DNA from: Sporosarcina sp. FSL K6-1508
Lineage (GTDB): Bacteria; Bacillota; Bacilli; Bacillales_A; Planococcaceae
Direction of reading: 5' to 3'
Assembly: GCF_038007465.1 (NCBI RefSeq)
Contig: NZ_JBBOXF010000002.1
Coordinates: forward strand, 62,001-126,000
DNA: 64,000 nucleotides
Positions within the stretch are counted from its first letter, which is position 1. Each line of letters starts with the position of its first letter. Below the pieces are notes generated by a model, which was not told where the DNA came from, ran no database searches, and saw only the letters and a list, made by a program, of their open reading frames with translations. Made by a program: the position numbers and the translations under genes. Positions 26,684 through 34,891 of the stretch are shown in pieces.

Positions 26684-26729
26684 CAAAAAAACCCTGAATG
26701 CACGCGAATAGTCCGCGTTCATTCAGGGT
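26684..26729 (-). terminator. Terminator-like leader hairpin before the 74-residue gene
   Basis: On the minus strand ACCCTGAATGAACGCG pairs with CGCGTGCATTCAGGGT (one mismatch), followed by TTTTTTT and then GGGGGA and the ATG. A TATAAA-type -10 lies about 15 bp upstream, so the hairpin is inside the transcript. Attenuation is likely by position. Its 5' side AGGATTACCCT recurs in the hairpin at 61021-61073. Confidence 0.55.
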
Positions 26730-26899
26730 AATCCTGTTTATTTATACAATACATATTTTATCATCAATGATTTGTTACTACTATAAGATATAAGCCCATT
26801 ATACATTATAATTACCTCTAAGGGACATTAAAAGTATGAGTACCGCCCTCTACCAATGAACCTTAATACACTACATTCTCCTGGAGTAGCTATATCGAA

Positions 26900-27126
26900 T
26901 TTGAAAAAAGAAAAAAATCTCTGTTAGATAAGACTTTCCTCTCGATATAATAAGTTAAAATACGAAACCTAATTGTTCGTTTGAATTTAGTTGCAAATGA
27001 TACTTACTTTCTTCTTTAACGGTATTCTTTCGATTTTTGAAAAAAACCTCCGCTATTTTGTTCCCAATCGCTTGGAAGATACCCCCGTCTACCGATTGGC
27101 CAATCATCTCATACGACCTAATTTTA
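26900..27126. repeat. 227-bp direct repeat, copy 1 (methyltransferase 3' end)
   Basis: By eye identical to 31053-31279, at a constant offset of 4,153 bp. It holds the last ~57 codons of the C5 methyltransferase gene on the minus strand plus its downstream bases. The left edge is at TTTGAAAAAAG and the right edge at CTAATTTTA. Confidence 0.9.
26955..27126 (-). pseudogene. Fragment of C5 methyltransferase gene, last ~57 codons
   Basis: Encodes the same C-terminal residues (with the motif X-like AIGNKIAEVFF) as 31108-31279, with no upstream domains. The frame breaks at the repeat edge, so it is a non-functional duplicate. Confidence 0.75.
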
Positions 27127-27741
27127 GAAATGCAAGCTGCTCAACAAGAAATTTATGAGAACAATCAAAAACGATCAGAGTATGTCATTCTTCAAGAAGA
27201 CTATAAAAAAGAACGAGACCTCATTCACAAAGACGTGCAAGAAATTGAAGATTTGAAAAGTAAATTGAGATTTCTTGTTGCAGGTAATGATGCAAGAAAA
27301 AGAAACTTAGACGTAATGTTCGAACTTGGAGCAGAAAGAAAACAAGAAGTAGCAGCTTTAATTGATCCAGACCTTTCAGTTTTCAATACTAAACTTTCTA
27401 AAGTTGAAGAAACAAACCGAAAAATCAGAGAAAATAATAAGAAGATGGAAGTTGAAAAATCCCTGACTTCCAAGAAACTTCTGTATGATAGTCTCACGGA
27501 TAAGATAGATGCAATTGAAGATGAAAAACAAACAATGATGAAAGAAGCTAAATTCCCTGTGGAAAATTTTTCGTTTGATGAATCAGGTGTGCTCTATAAT
27601 GGCGTTCCATTCAAGCAGTGTTCAACTGCAGAACGGCTAAGAGTTTCTATGGCAATGGCGATGTCACTAAATCCTGAACTTAAAGTTATTCGTATTATGG
27701 ATGGTAGCTTGTTGGATTCAGCTAAAATATCCGAAGCTTGA
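27127..27741 (+). pseudogene. C-terminal piece of an SMC/SbcC-like ATPase gene, inverted
   Basis: Reads EMQAAQQEIYENNQ, a coiled coil, a CPxC-free hinge-like middle, and then CSTAERLRVSMAMAMSLNPELKV and IRIMDGSLLDS, matching the signature/Walker B end of Rad50/SbcC/SMC-like ATPases. The N-terminal half of what looks like the same protein is on the other strand at 27739-28304, ending in QASDILAE, which would continue naturally into MQAAQQ. So a ~600-bp segment seems inverted. The apparent ATG at 27037 belongs to antisense methyltransferase sequence. Confidence 0.7.
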
Positions 27742-28304
27742 GTTTCTTCTAAAGGAAGTCCGTCTAATAAAACTGGAAGAGAATCAGATAGTAATTTCAA
27801 ATTTTTAAGTTCTCTGTTTACAAGAGTCCTTTCATCATAAACCATCTTCTTTTCTTCATCCAATTCAGAAGGATTTTTTGGAAGCTTCACCATATCCAAT
27901 AAGATTTCAAGCTGTTTTTTATTATCCAAGTTAGAAAAAGAAAGTGGATCAAATGATAATTTTCCGACCAAGTTATTCATCATTGATTGAGGGCTTGAGA
28001 AAACAGTTCCATCTTTACTTTCGACTTTCAACGTGGATTTATCATTGCTGGTCCATTTCCTTGTTGCAATTATATCACCTAAATCTAAGGTAACAAAAGC
28101 GCTTTCTTCACCATCTCGAATTGCACGAGTTGTGTTTGACCCCTTAGTTGCGTCAGCTCCACCAAGTGCTAACCAAATGCTATCTAAAACAGATGATTTG
28201 CCTTGACCATTTTTCCCACTGATAACTTGCAAAGTTCCGTTTGGAACAATCTCCACAGCTTTTAGACCTTTTACATTTTCTGCAACTAACTTGATAATTT
28301 TCAT
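27739..28304 (-). pseudogene. N-terminal piece of an SMC/SbcC-like ATPase gene
   Basis: From the ATG at 28304, preceded by GGAGGAGA, the protein begins MKIIKLVAENVKGLKAVEI and has Walker A in ISGKNGQGKSSVLDS (about residues 35-45). It then reads normally to GLPLEETQASDIL before running into antisense of the inverted piece. Such ATPases occur in phages and plasmids next to recombination or repair genes. Broken as it stands. Confidence 0.7.
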
Positions 28305-28434
28305 TTTGATCTCCTCCAAATAATGGGATTATTATTACTTAGAGGATTATATCTAGTGATTTCAAAACGTAAACTAAATAAAAAAAGAGCAGCTTTACGC
28401 TACTCCCTTTTAGTACAGGATTCAACAAAAAATA

Positions 28435-29250
28435 TCACTCAGTAATAAAAGTTGAAGGACCTGTTAGGTAATACCCTATCACATACAAGATTATGATATG
28501 TACTGGATAGAAAATATAAAAGAAATATTTCATCCCTGCGCCTTTTTTATTATTATACAATAAAATAAGTGGCAAGGACGCTATCATCATCCATTGAAAA
28601 CTAGGAAATGCAAAAACTAGTGTGTTCCAACCGTTGATAAGGTGTCCCCATTTGTAAGATGCACAGAAAAAACCTATAGAAAAGAGAGCATACACCATTA
28701 CAATATTTATCTTGCTATTTAGAACCTTATAAAGTAATACTCCCATAACAATAGGCAAGGGACCACCTTCTACCAATACAATATTACCCAGTATAGAACC
28801 CCAAATATGACCATTGGCTACTGGCGTATTAAAATTAGGGAATCCAATTACATCAGCTAAAAATACAGAAAGAATAAAGGTTACTACTTGCCATATACAA
28901 AAATATAAGACCAATTTTGTTTGTCTTTTTTCAAGTAAAGTCAAGATTAAGGCTATAAGAAATAATGGAGCAAAGAAATTTGTAGTTAAATCCTCTATAC
29001 TAAGACCTCTAAAAATATAATTAATCAGTAAGTTAATAAAAGCCATTCCCAAACTAAACAAATATAGACGTGTCAAGTAGCTTCTTCGGTTAGATGTATA
29101 TTGAAAGCCTATCACGAGTGTGAAAATAAAAATTGGGACAGCAATTCGTCCAATCCAGCGAAACCATTCGGGAGTACCTGGAATAAAAAAACCAATATGG
29201 TCAAAAGCCATAGCAATTAAAGCTATCACTTTTAATGTAGTTGTACTCAT
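28435..29250 (-). CDS. TraX-family membrane protein
   Basis: 271 residues with about eight hydrophobic segments. The start MSTTTLKVIALIAMAFDHIGFF and RWIGRIAVPIFIFTLVIGF are signatures of TraX (PF05857), named for the F-plasmid pilin acetylase, though most chromosomal and plasmid homologues have unknown substrates. GGGAGAATTTG is upstream. It is intact and sits between two rearranged gene fragments. Confidence 0.75.
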   Translation of the reverse strand: MSTTTLKVIALIAMAFDHIGFFIPGTPEWFRWIGRIAVPIFIFTLVIGFQYTSNRRSYLTRLYLFSLGMAFINLLINYIFRGLSIEDLTTNFFAPLFLIALILTLLEKRQTKLVLYFCIWQVVTFILSVFLADVIGFPNFNTPVANGHIWGSILGNIVLVEGGPLPIVMGVLLYKVLNSKINIVMVYALFSIGFFCASYKWGHLINGWNTLVFAFPSFQWMMIASLPLILLYNNKKGAGMKYFFYIFYPVHIIILYVIGYYLTGPSTFITE

Positions 29251-29486
29251 ATCATCAAATTCTCCCTAATTTTAAGATTACGTTATCAAACACTGTTGTC
29301 TTCCATTAGGTATTCATCTAACAAATCAATGGTTAAATGAAAATGTTGAGAGCAGACTACTTAGGAACCAGATCAAACAGGATGATTCCTAAGATTGAGC
29401 GCAATCAAGTTTTTCGCTTGTTCTAAAAAGCATAAACCCAAATTACTAGAAAAGCAACATTCTAATTAAACACAGTTAGAATTATA

Positions 29487-29518
29487 AAAAGGGTATGAGA
29501 AACTCACACCCTTTTATA
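29487..29518 (-). terminator. Terminator of the secreted-protein gene
   Basis: AAAAGGGTGTGAG and CTCATACCCTTTT type arms (one mismatch) with a 5-base loop lie directly after the stop of the next minus-strand gene. Confidence 0.6.
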
Positions 29519-29519
29519 A

Positions 29520-30008
29520 TTATTGGATATATCCTTCAAATTTACTAGGCCAAGCAGCTTGAATGTAATAATTTGCTGACTTATCCAATGTAAGTGGTAT
29601 AGTTGCCTCCCCACCAGGTACGATAGTTACCCCCATTCTCAAAGAATCCACAAGTAATTTTTTTTCTTTGAATTCAAAATTTAAATTTTTAGTGCTGCTA
29701 GTGTTCTTTACATATATTACAACTGAACTTTTACCTGTGAAAAGATAATCTGAATATAATATATTATTATTTGCTGCTCCACCAAAAGGATACTTACCTT
29801 TGGTACTTAGATTCCAAACACTTGTTGGGTATGACGTTGAAAAAGGAGTTATCTCCCCAGTTGCTGGCTGTCCGGGAGCTACTTCTGTTAAGCCTACATT
29901 TTCATGTTTTTCAGAATCTCCGTTTTCTTCTGCACTAGCAAAAGTATTCACTGAGAAGACAAATAAAGTAGATAGAAACATTACTGTTAAAAATTTCTTC
30001 AATTTCAT
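29520..30008 (-). CDS. Secreted protein of unknown function
   Basis: 162 residues from the ATG at 30008 (a longer start at 30044 adds a basic stretch). A signal peptide (LKKFLTVMFLSTLFVFSVNTF, cleavage near ASA) precedes a beta-rich domain of about 110 residues. It has no Cys and no sortase or lipobox motif, so it is probably released or wall-associated. No family recognised. Confidence 0.6.
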   Translation of the reverse strand: MKLKKFLTVMFLSTLFVFSVNTFASAEENGDSEKHENVGLTEVAPGQPATGEITPFSTSYPTSVWNLSTKGKYPFGGAANNNILYSDYLFTGKSSVVIYVKNTSSTKNLNFEFKEKKLLVDSLRMGVTIVPGGEATIPLTLDKSANYYIQAAWPSKFEGYIQ

Positions 30009-30272
30009 CACTCTCTTCTTTTTTTTTAAGTACACACTTATCATAGATTACAATTATGGAAAATGCAACCTTTTCATCCAAATTTCGAGCATTAAAAGCA
30101 ATAAAAACACTTTTGCTTATGTATTTATGCTATTTTCTAGCAAAATTTATCGAAATGTTGCTTTTTCCATTTACAAAGTATGCATCTGAAAACTTGGAGA
30201 AAAATCCATGCTTAAATGATGACTATACATTTCACATGAAAAAGGATAATTATTAATAAAAAAAGAAGCAGC

Positions 30273-30916
30273 CTAAGCTACTTCCACCTTTTGGGTTATC
30301 CCTTTTCTTGTGATGTATACGCCAGTCGCCCCTCTTGAACCTGTTAGCGAAAGAGTCGATGAATCCACTTTAACTTTATCGGTGACCATTGTGATTGTAG
30401 TATCTGTTTCCAGCGTTACCATATCAACGAGATCTTGTTTAAGATTGTACGAATTCTTCAAGAACTTTCTATTTCCTAAGAAGGCTTCCAAGTTTATTTT
30501 GGAAATACGATTGTTAGAATACACAGCAAGGATGAATTTATATTTTTCGTCTAGAATCGAATAGGAAGAAATTTGAACACTCCTATTGTCTATTAAAGCT
30601 GGAAGATAAGTTCCTAAGCTCGTGGCTCTAGTCTCTTCAATATCTTTCGAATGGACTTTATAGCAAATTCTGTCTGTTCCAAAGACAAGAATTTCTGAAC
30701 GATTATCTGTTTCAAAAGTCTTTGAGACTTTGTCTCCTGGTTTGAGGTTAGGTTCTTGTTGTCCACGGAATTTATAGACATACCCCTGTTCAGTCAAATA
30801 TAGAGTTATTGGGTAATTAGGTACTTCTTCAGAAAGATCAAGGTGGATTCGTTCTCCCACTTCAAGAATTTCAGTTCTCCGAGCTTTTCCATATTTATCT
30901 TTTGTTTCTTTAAGGC
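30273..30916 (-). pseudogene. C-terminal piece of a GyrA/ParC-like topoisomerase gene
   Basis: The frame begins in LKETKDKYGKARRTEI, the linker that precedes the C-terminal beta-pinwheel in GyrA, and continues with repeats such as GYVYKFRGQ and ILVFGTDRICYKV. The catalytic N-terminal part is absent. At about 30917 the sequence folds into an inverted piece on the other strand (30918-31060). TAAGGCCTTA at the joint is a 10-bp palindrome. Confidence 0.7.
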
Positions 30917-30917
30917 C

Positions 30918-31079
30918 TTACAGTTCGAACATGAATATGCTAGTCAATGATCTTCCAAAAGTTCTTGGTGTGTGGAATGTTATTACTGAATGGATTAAAT
31001 GGAGAAGAACTTGCATCGAAAAAGGACTCGTCCACGATATTAAGAAGATGAGTTTGAAAAAAGAAAAAAATCTCTGTTA
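30918..31079 (+). pseudogene. Internal piece of the GyrA/ParC-like gene, inverted
   Basis: Reads SNMNMLVNDLPKVLGVWN, TEWIKWRRTCIEKGLVHDI, matching the region between the tower and coiled coil of GyrA. It is head-to-head with the C-terminal piece and runs into the 227-bp repeat, where the frame stops. Confidence 0.65.
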
Positions 31080-31279
31080 GATAAGACTTTCCTCTCGATA
31101 TAATAAGTTAAAATACGAAACCTAATTGTTCGTTTGAATTTAGTTGCAAATGATACTTACTTTCTTCTTTAACGGTATTCTTTCGATTTTTGAAAAAAAC
31201 CTCCGCTATTTTGTTCCCAATCGCTTGGAAGATACCCCCGTCTACCGATTGGCCAATCATCTCATACGACCTAATTTTA
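31053..31279. repeat. 227-bp direct repeat, copy 2 (in the intact methyltransferase)
   Basis: Partner of 26900-27126. Because this copy continues in frame into the complete methyltransferase gene, it is probably the original. Recombination between the copies would delete 4,153 bp. Confidence 0.9.
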
Positions 31280-32595
31280 CCTATATTTTCTGTTAAGGAA
31301 AACCAAGCGGGTACACGGAAAATCTTCATCAATTCTTGTATTGTAAGAAATCGAAATGATTTTCTATCATCCGACAATACGTACGAATTTGATGCAGTCT
31401 GACTCGTATAGCGTTTTGGAATACATTGCAGCTCAGTTGCATCGCTAGCAACAAAAGTCTTTTCTAGGCTGCGATCTTTCCAGGAACCACCATTTTTACC
31501 ACGGTCGTTGAAGTTCTTCTTCCAACTATCGACAGACTTCCATTCATAATTTTGCGCATCTGACTTATTGAAAAACTCCCGTAACTTTTTACGTCGAGGA
31601 GATTTTGGTGGTTTCGGAAATTCAAAAGCTAAGAAATCTTCTTTTGAGCGAAAAGCGCATGCATAACCTCTTTTCCTCCTGGCGATAGAAGTAAATTCAT
31701 GACTTTCTAATGTCTTTTCGGACCAGTAAGGATAATCCTCTTTCAATAACGCTTGTAAGCGTCTGTAACTATCGCTTTTGTACCACTGAGGGACATTTTC
31801 AAAAAATACAATTCGACTCTCTGCAGTTCTAATAATTTCACTTGCAGCAAGTATTAAGTCATTCATGACCCCTTCTAATCCGTGACCTAGAGAACTTGAT
31901 TCATTACATGGTAATGTTGCAAGTGTTATATCTGCTTTAGGTAAAGTAGAAACGTCACGAAGATCTCCATTAAACAAATAGCTACTTGGGAAGTTATGTG
32001 TAAACACTTCTGCGCTATCATCTTCTAACTCTATGGCACCAACGCTTGTAAATGCACCTGTTTCTTCAAAGGCTGCTGTACCAAACCCTGCACCTGCACA
32101 AACAGATAGTACAGAAATTCGATTATCGGTTGCTTTCACGAACGTTTCCTTTTCGAATAGATTGAACACCAGTGGTCGAATTACCACTTTGCTTTCTAAG
32201 TTTTGGCAGTTTCGATAGACGCTTATTTCTACTTTCTGGCGGACACGAATAATTGATTTATATCGGTTACTAGCTGTATCTACCAGTGGTTGAACATAAG
32301 GTGAATCTCCATTGCCGACTTTCCGTCCACTCACTGATACTTGCGTATCCTCAATAGAGATTGGTTGCGTCTGAATAGTGATTTCCTTCGTGACCTCGTC
32401 CATGGACACATAAAGAATTTGGCCTTTTTCAAAGCCAGCACGCCTGCATACAAGCGATTGCAACCATACTCTCGGGGTTTCTGGATCATTCTTACTGGAT
32501 ACCGTATACACCTTTTTTAGTAACAATTCCATACCTTCATTTACTTGATTTTTATTACTATTAATTTGTTCCTCTCGTTCCGCTGTACAATTCAT
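31108..32595 (-). CDS. DNA cytosine-5 methyltransferase, phage/plasmid type
   Basis: 495 residues from the ATG at 32595, with AAGGGTG upstream. Residues about 15-85 include PRVWLQSLVCRRAGFEKGQ, which looks like a SymE/AbrB-type beta domain. Then come the C5-methyltransferase motifs: I in CAGAGFGTAAFEETG, IV as ATLPCNESSSLG (Cys present, but not the usual PPCQ), VI in FFENVPQW, VIII-like RRKRGYAC, and X in AIGNKIAEVFF. It methylates cytosines in a short target. No restriction enzyme gene is nearby, so it may protect the element. The leader at 32643-32772 may control it. Confidence 0.8.
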   Translation of the reverse strand: MNCTAEREEQINSNKNQVNEGMELLLKKVYTVSSKNDPETPRVWLQSLVCRRAGFEKGQILYVSMDEVTKEITIQTQPISIEDTQVSVSGRKVGNGDSPYVQPLVDTASNRYKSIIRVRQKVEISVYRNCQNLESKVVIRPLVFNLFEKETFVKATDNRISVLSVCAGAGFGTAAFEETGAFTSVGAIELEDDSAEVFTHNFPSSYLFNGDLRDVSTLPKADITLATLPCNESSSLGHGLEGVMNDLILAASEIIRTAESRIVFFENVPQWYKSDSYRRLQALLKEDYPYWSEKTLESHEFTSIARRKRGYACAFRSKEDFLAFEFPKPPKSPRRKKLREFFNKSDAQNYEWKSVDSWKKNFNDRGKNGGSWKDRSLEKTFVASDATELQCIPKRYTSQTASNSYVLSDDRKSFRFLTIQELMKIFRVPAWFSLTENIGKIRSYEMIGQSVDGGIFQAIGNKIAEVFFKNRKNTVKEESKYHLQLNSNEQLGFVF

Positions 32596-32642
32596 ATAAA
32601 TAACACCCTTCCCAAAAGTTTTGTATCTATTACTTTCGTGTG

Positions 32643-32772
32643 AAAATGCAAAAAAGCCTTTGGGTTGTTTGGTTGCATAGCAAAAAAGAAAAAATGCTAT
32701 GGTACACAAACAGCCCAAAGGCTTGAAATAGTCGTCACCGCAGAATCACACCAAAAAGTGGATTTGCATTAA
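32643..32772 (-). ncRNA. Candidate structured leader RNA, copy B, before the methyltransferase gene
   Basis: On the minus strand: outer helix AATGCAAA (32763-32770) with TTTGCATT (32645-32652); a CAC-loop-GTG hairpin (32749-32760); the conserved ATTCTGCGGTGACGA (32732-32746); a 17-bp stem (32707-32723 with 32655-32671, one mismatch) topped by ATAGCA/TGCTAT; then a T run. The order and conserved words match copy A at 691-836 while stem sequences differ. It ends about 50 bases before the methyltransferase start. Confidence 0.6.
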
Positions 32773-32819
32773 AAATAAAAAGTAAAAGATCTACATACAG
32801 TATACGAGTTTTCTTTGAC

Positions 32820-33080
32820 TTACTCAATCTTATATTCAGGTATTTCTGTAAATCCTTTTGGTAGCTCTGTTTTCCCTCCATACTCACACATTAAAATATT
32901 GGAGTTTACTTTTGCTGAAATTATATTTTTTGCTAGGTCTAATTCCATTTTAGATAATGTGGTAAATCCACATTTTAAATGGCCTTCAATGTTTCCCTCC
33001 ACATTTCTCATGTCGAAAAATAAAAACCAATAGGATACTTGATTGTTAATATCGTTACTGATTGTTCTTTGTTTTTCCAT
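32820..33080 (-). CDS. Hypothetical 86-residue protein
   Basis: Starts MEKQRTISNDINNQVSYW with GGGGAAATG context upstream. It is preceded by a long terminator-like hairpin in its own leader (33121-33172). It contains one Cys in the middle and one near the end. No family recognised. Confidence 0.5.
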   Translation of the reverse strand: MEKQRTISNDINNQVSYWFLFFDMRNVEGNIEGHLKCGFTTLSKMELDLAKNIISAKVNSNILMCEYGGKTELPKGFTEIPEYKIE

Positions 33081-33120
33081 AGTACATTTCCCCTTTTATA
33101 GAAGTTTAAGTCAAGAACAA

Positions 33121-33172
33121 AAAAGCACCGCTAAACAGAGAGGTATCCCTCTTGTTTAGCGGTGCTTCCGCT
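33121..33172 (-). terminator. Terminator-like leader hairpin before the 86-residue gene
   Basis: On the minus strand AGCACCGCTAAACA pairs with TGTTTAGCGGTGCT, with a GAGG/CCTC inner stem, then TTTTTTGTT. The outer AACAAAAG/CTTTTTTGTT can extend the stem over the T run. A TTGACT-like box near 33185 hints at a promoter just upstream. Confidence 0.5.
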
Positions 33173-33329
33173 TTTGTTACAGTATTGACTTAGATTAATT
33201 ATAGCATCTCCATATTTACTGTCAATACTATATTATTAAAACTACAAAGGACCACAAGAAATGATATGCTCTATGTTTCATATATGGCTAGATATAGAAA
33301 AAACCGATAGAAGAATATTACTCCTAGTC

Positions 33330-33575
33330 TCAGTTTTGTAGAAGAATCAATACAATTGATTCCTCATTGTTATTCCTGTTATAGCAATATCCCTCACTAC
33401 TTTCTTTACAGAGAACGTGGTCAGGAACAGTTGAATTAATGGTAACAAATTTACGTTGTTTTTCAATAGTTCCTTTTGATGTGATCCTTTGCTCGTATTC
33501 TCGAAATTCTTTCTGTAAACGACTAAATCGGTTGAACCACAGTAAGCATTTAATTATCTTTTCACTTTTCTTTCT
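33330..33575 (-). pseudogene. Possible gene remnant without a start
   Basis: An open frame of ~81 codons with protein-like content (KIIKCLLWFNRFSRLQKEF, HVLCKES) lacks an ATG, GTG or TTG with a ribosome site, so it looks like the 3' end of a decayed gene. No family recognised. Confidence 0.3.
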
Positions 33576-33625
33576 TTACATTATGTGTCGACAGCTACTT
33601 AAAGTTAAGCACTTTTTTACCTGAA

Positions 33626-34657
33626 TTACCCTTTAAAGTATTTTTCTCTTATATTTTCTTTGAAATCTAGTAAAGGTGTTGCACAATAACCTGTTTGATT
33701 GAAATCTAACGTTGGATACGCTTTGATTTTGGATTTTATCGCTATACCAGACTGCTCTAGTTTTATTATGTGGGAGTTATAACGCTTGATTAATGCGGTT
33801 TGGGGCGTTACTTCACCTGTGCTGCTGTCTACCCATCTTACACGATTATAATTTTGCATTATTACTAGAGCTTCGAAATGAGTCGCTATTTTATTTTCTT
33901 TCTTGAATGATTTTAAATCTCTTTCATCTATACTTATTTGCTCACAAAATTCTTTTAACGTAACTATCTATACCCCATTGTAGATGATGAAAGGAATTTT
34001 ACTTATTTTCGGGGGTCTCACACCTTTATATTTGCTCAGAAATGTTACTAAGATATCAAGTGCTTTAATAAAATCGACCTCTATCTTTTTACTTAGGGTT
34101 CTTACTATGTCTATGGATAACCCGTTTGCATCTGTTAGTTCTCTTTGCGTGCTGTAGGTTACCCCTTTATACGTATAGGAGTGTTGTGAGGTTCTGGGCG
34201 CTACTGCTTTTAATATCGATTTTTCCAAAGACCATCCTTGATGCATACGCTTTATGACAGAAGTTATTTGTACTCCGTAGTGATTACTAAGTTCTATAAG
34301 GTTATTGTAGAGTTTACCTTCAAATTCTACGGTTTCGTTATTTAAGAGTTCCGTTACTACGATTTCTGGATTATGGCCGGTCGATATTCTTTTAACTAGT
34401 ATGTTGTAATCAATACCGTAGTATTCAGATAGTAAAATGACGTTTTTATGCGTTTTACCGAATACTGTTAAGCTATATTTTGAGTATCCCATGTTTACGG
34501 CTTCTTCTGGAGTATCTCCTGTCTTGATACGCCCGTATAATACAGACGGTTCTATGTTGTAGGATTCCGCTAAATGTCTTAGGCTTGTATAACTCTTACC
34601 GAAGGCTAAAACATTGTATCCGTTCTTTTCCTTTTTATCGCTGTTATCTGCAGACAA
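33626..34657 (-). pseudogene. Repeat-containing DNA-binding-like protein split by an amber codon
   Basis: From a TTG at 34657 (GAGGT upstream) the frame runs 229 codons to a TAG at 33968-33970, then stays open in the same frame for 113 more codons to 33626. The joined ~343-residue protein has four or more ~45-residue repeats of the form GK.Y.SL..L...Y.I....V..RI..G...E.AV, similar to NUMOD/helix-turn-helix repeats of homing endonuclease families. The 3' part begins TLKEFCEQISIDERDL, also repeat-like. Either the gene is broken or the 229-residue form is functional. Confidence 0.5.
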
Positions 34658-34735
34658 ATTTTTACCTCTTTCAAAATAATTTGTTATAAAATACTCCGGA
34701 CTTAGTAAAAAACTTTATTTCTCAATAAAGATACA

Positions 34736-34891
34736 TTAATCAGCACATATCTCTTCATCAATTAAATCCAAGTACCTGTCCCAACATTTTTCGCAATAGA
34801 TAGATCCTTCCCACTTCGTGTAGTTATCTTTTTCTCTTTGCTTTTCTTGGCAGGTATGACAAATAATCAGTTCAATAATAATCGCAGTCAT
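34736..34891 (-). CDS. 51-residue zinc-finger-like protein
   Basis: The ATG at 34891 overlaps the stop of the regulator gene (ATGA). The peptide has ICHTCQE and YCEKCWDRY, two CxxC pairs about 20 residues apart, as in small zinc ribbons. Translational coupling with the regulator suggests a linked role. Confidence 0.6.
   Translation of the reverse strand: MTAIIIELIICHTCQEKQREKDNYTKWEGSIYCEKCWDRYLDLIDEEICAD

Noticed and set aside
27037..27126. First 30 codons of the plus-strand frame leading into the ATPase piece
   Set aside because: They are antisense of the methyltransferase 3' end; the same frame occurs at 31190 without the ATPase.
28435..29250. TraX-like gene as part of the conjugation operon
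   Set aside because: It is 11 kb away, on the other strand, and TraX homologues are often unrelated to transfer.
33439..33624. 61-codon plus-strand ORF
   Set aside because: Antisense to a more protein-like frame at 33330-33575 and without a ribosome site.
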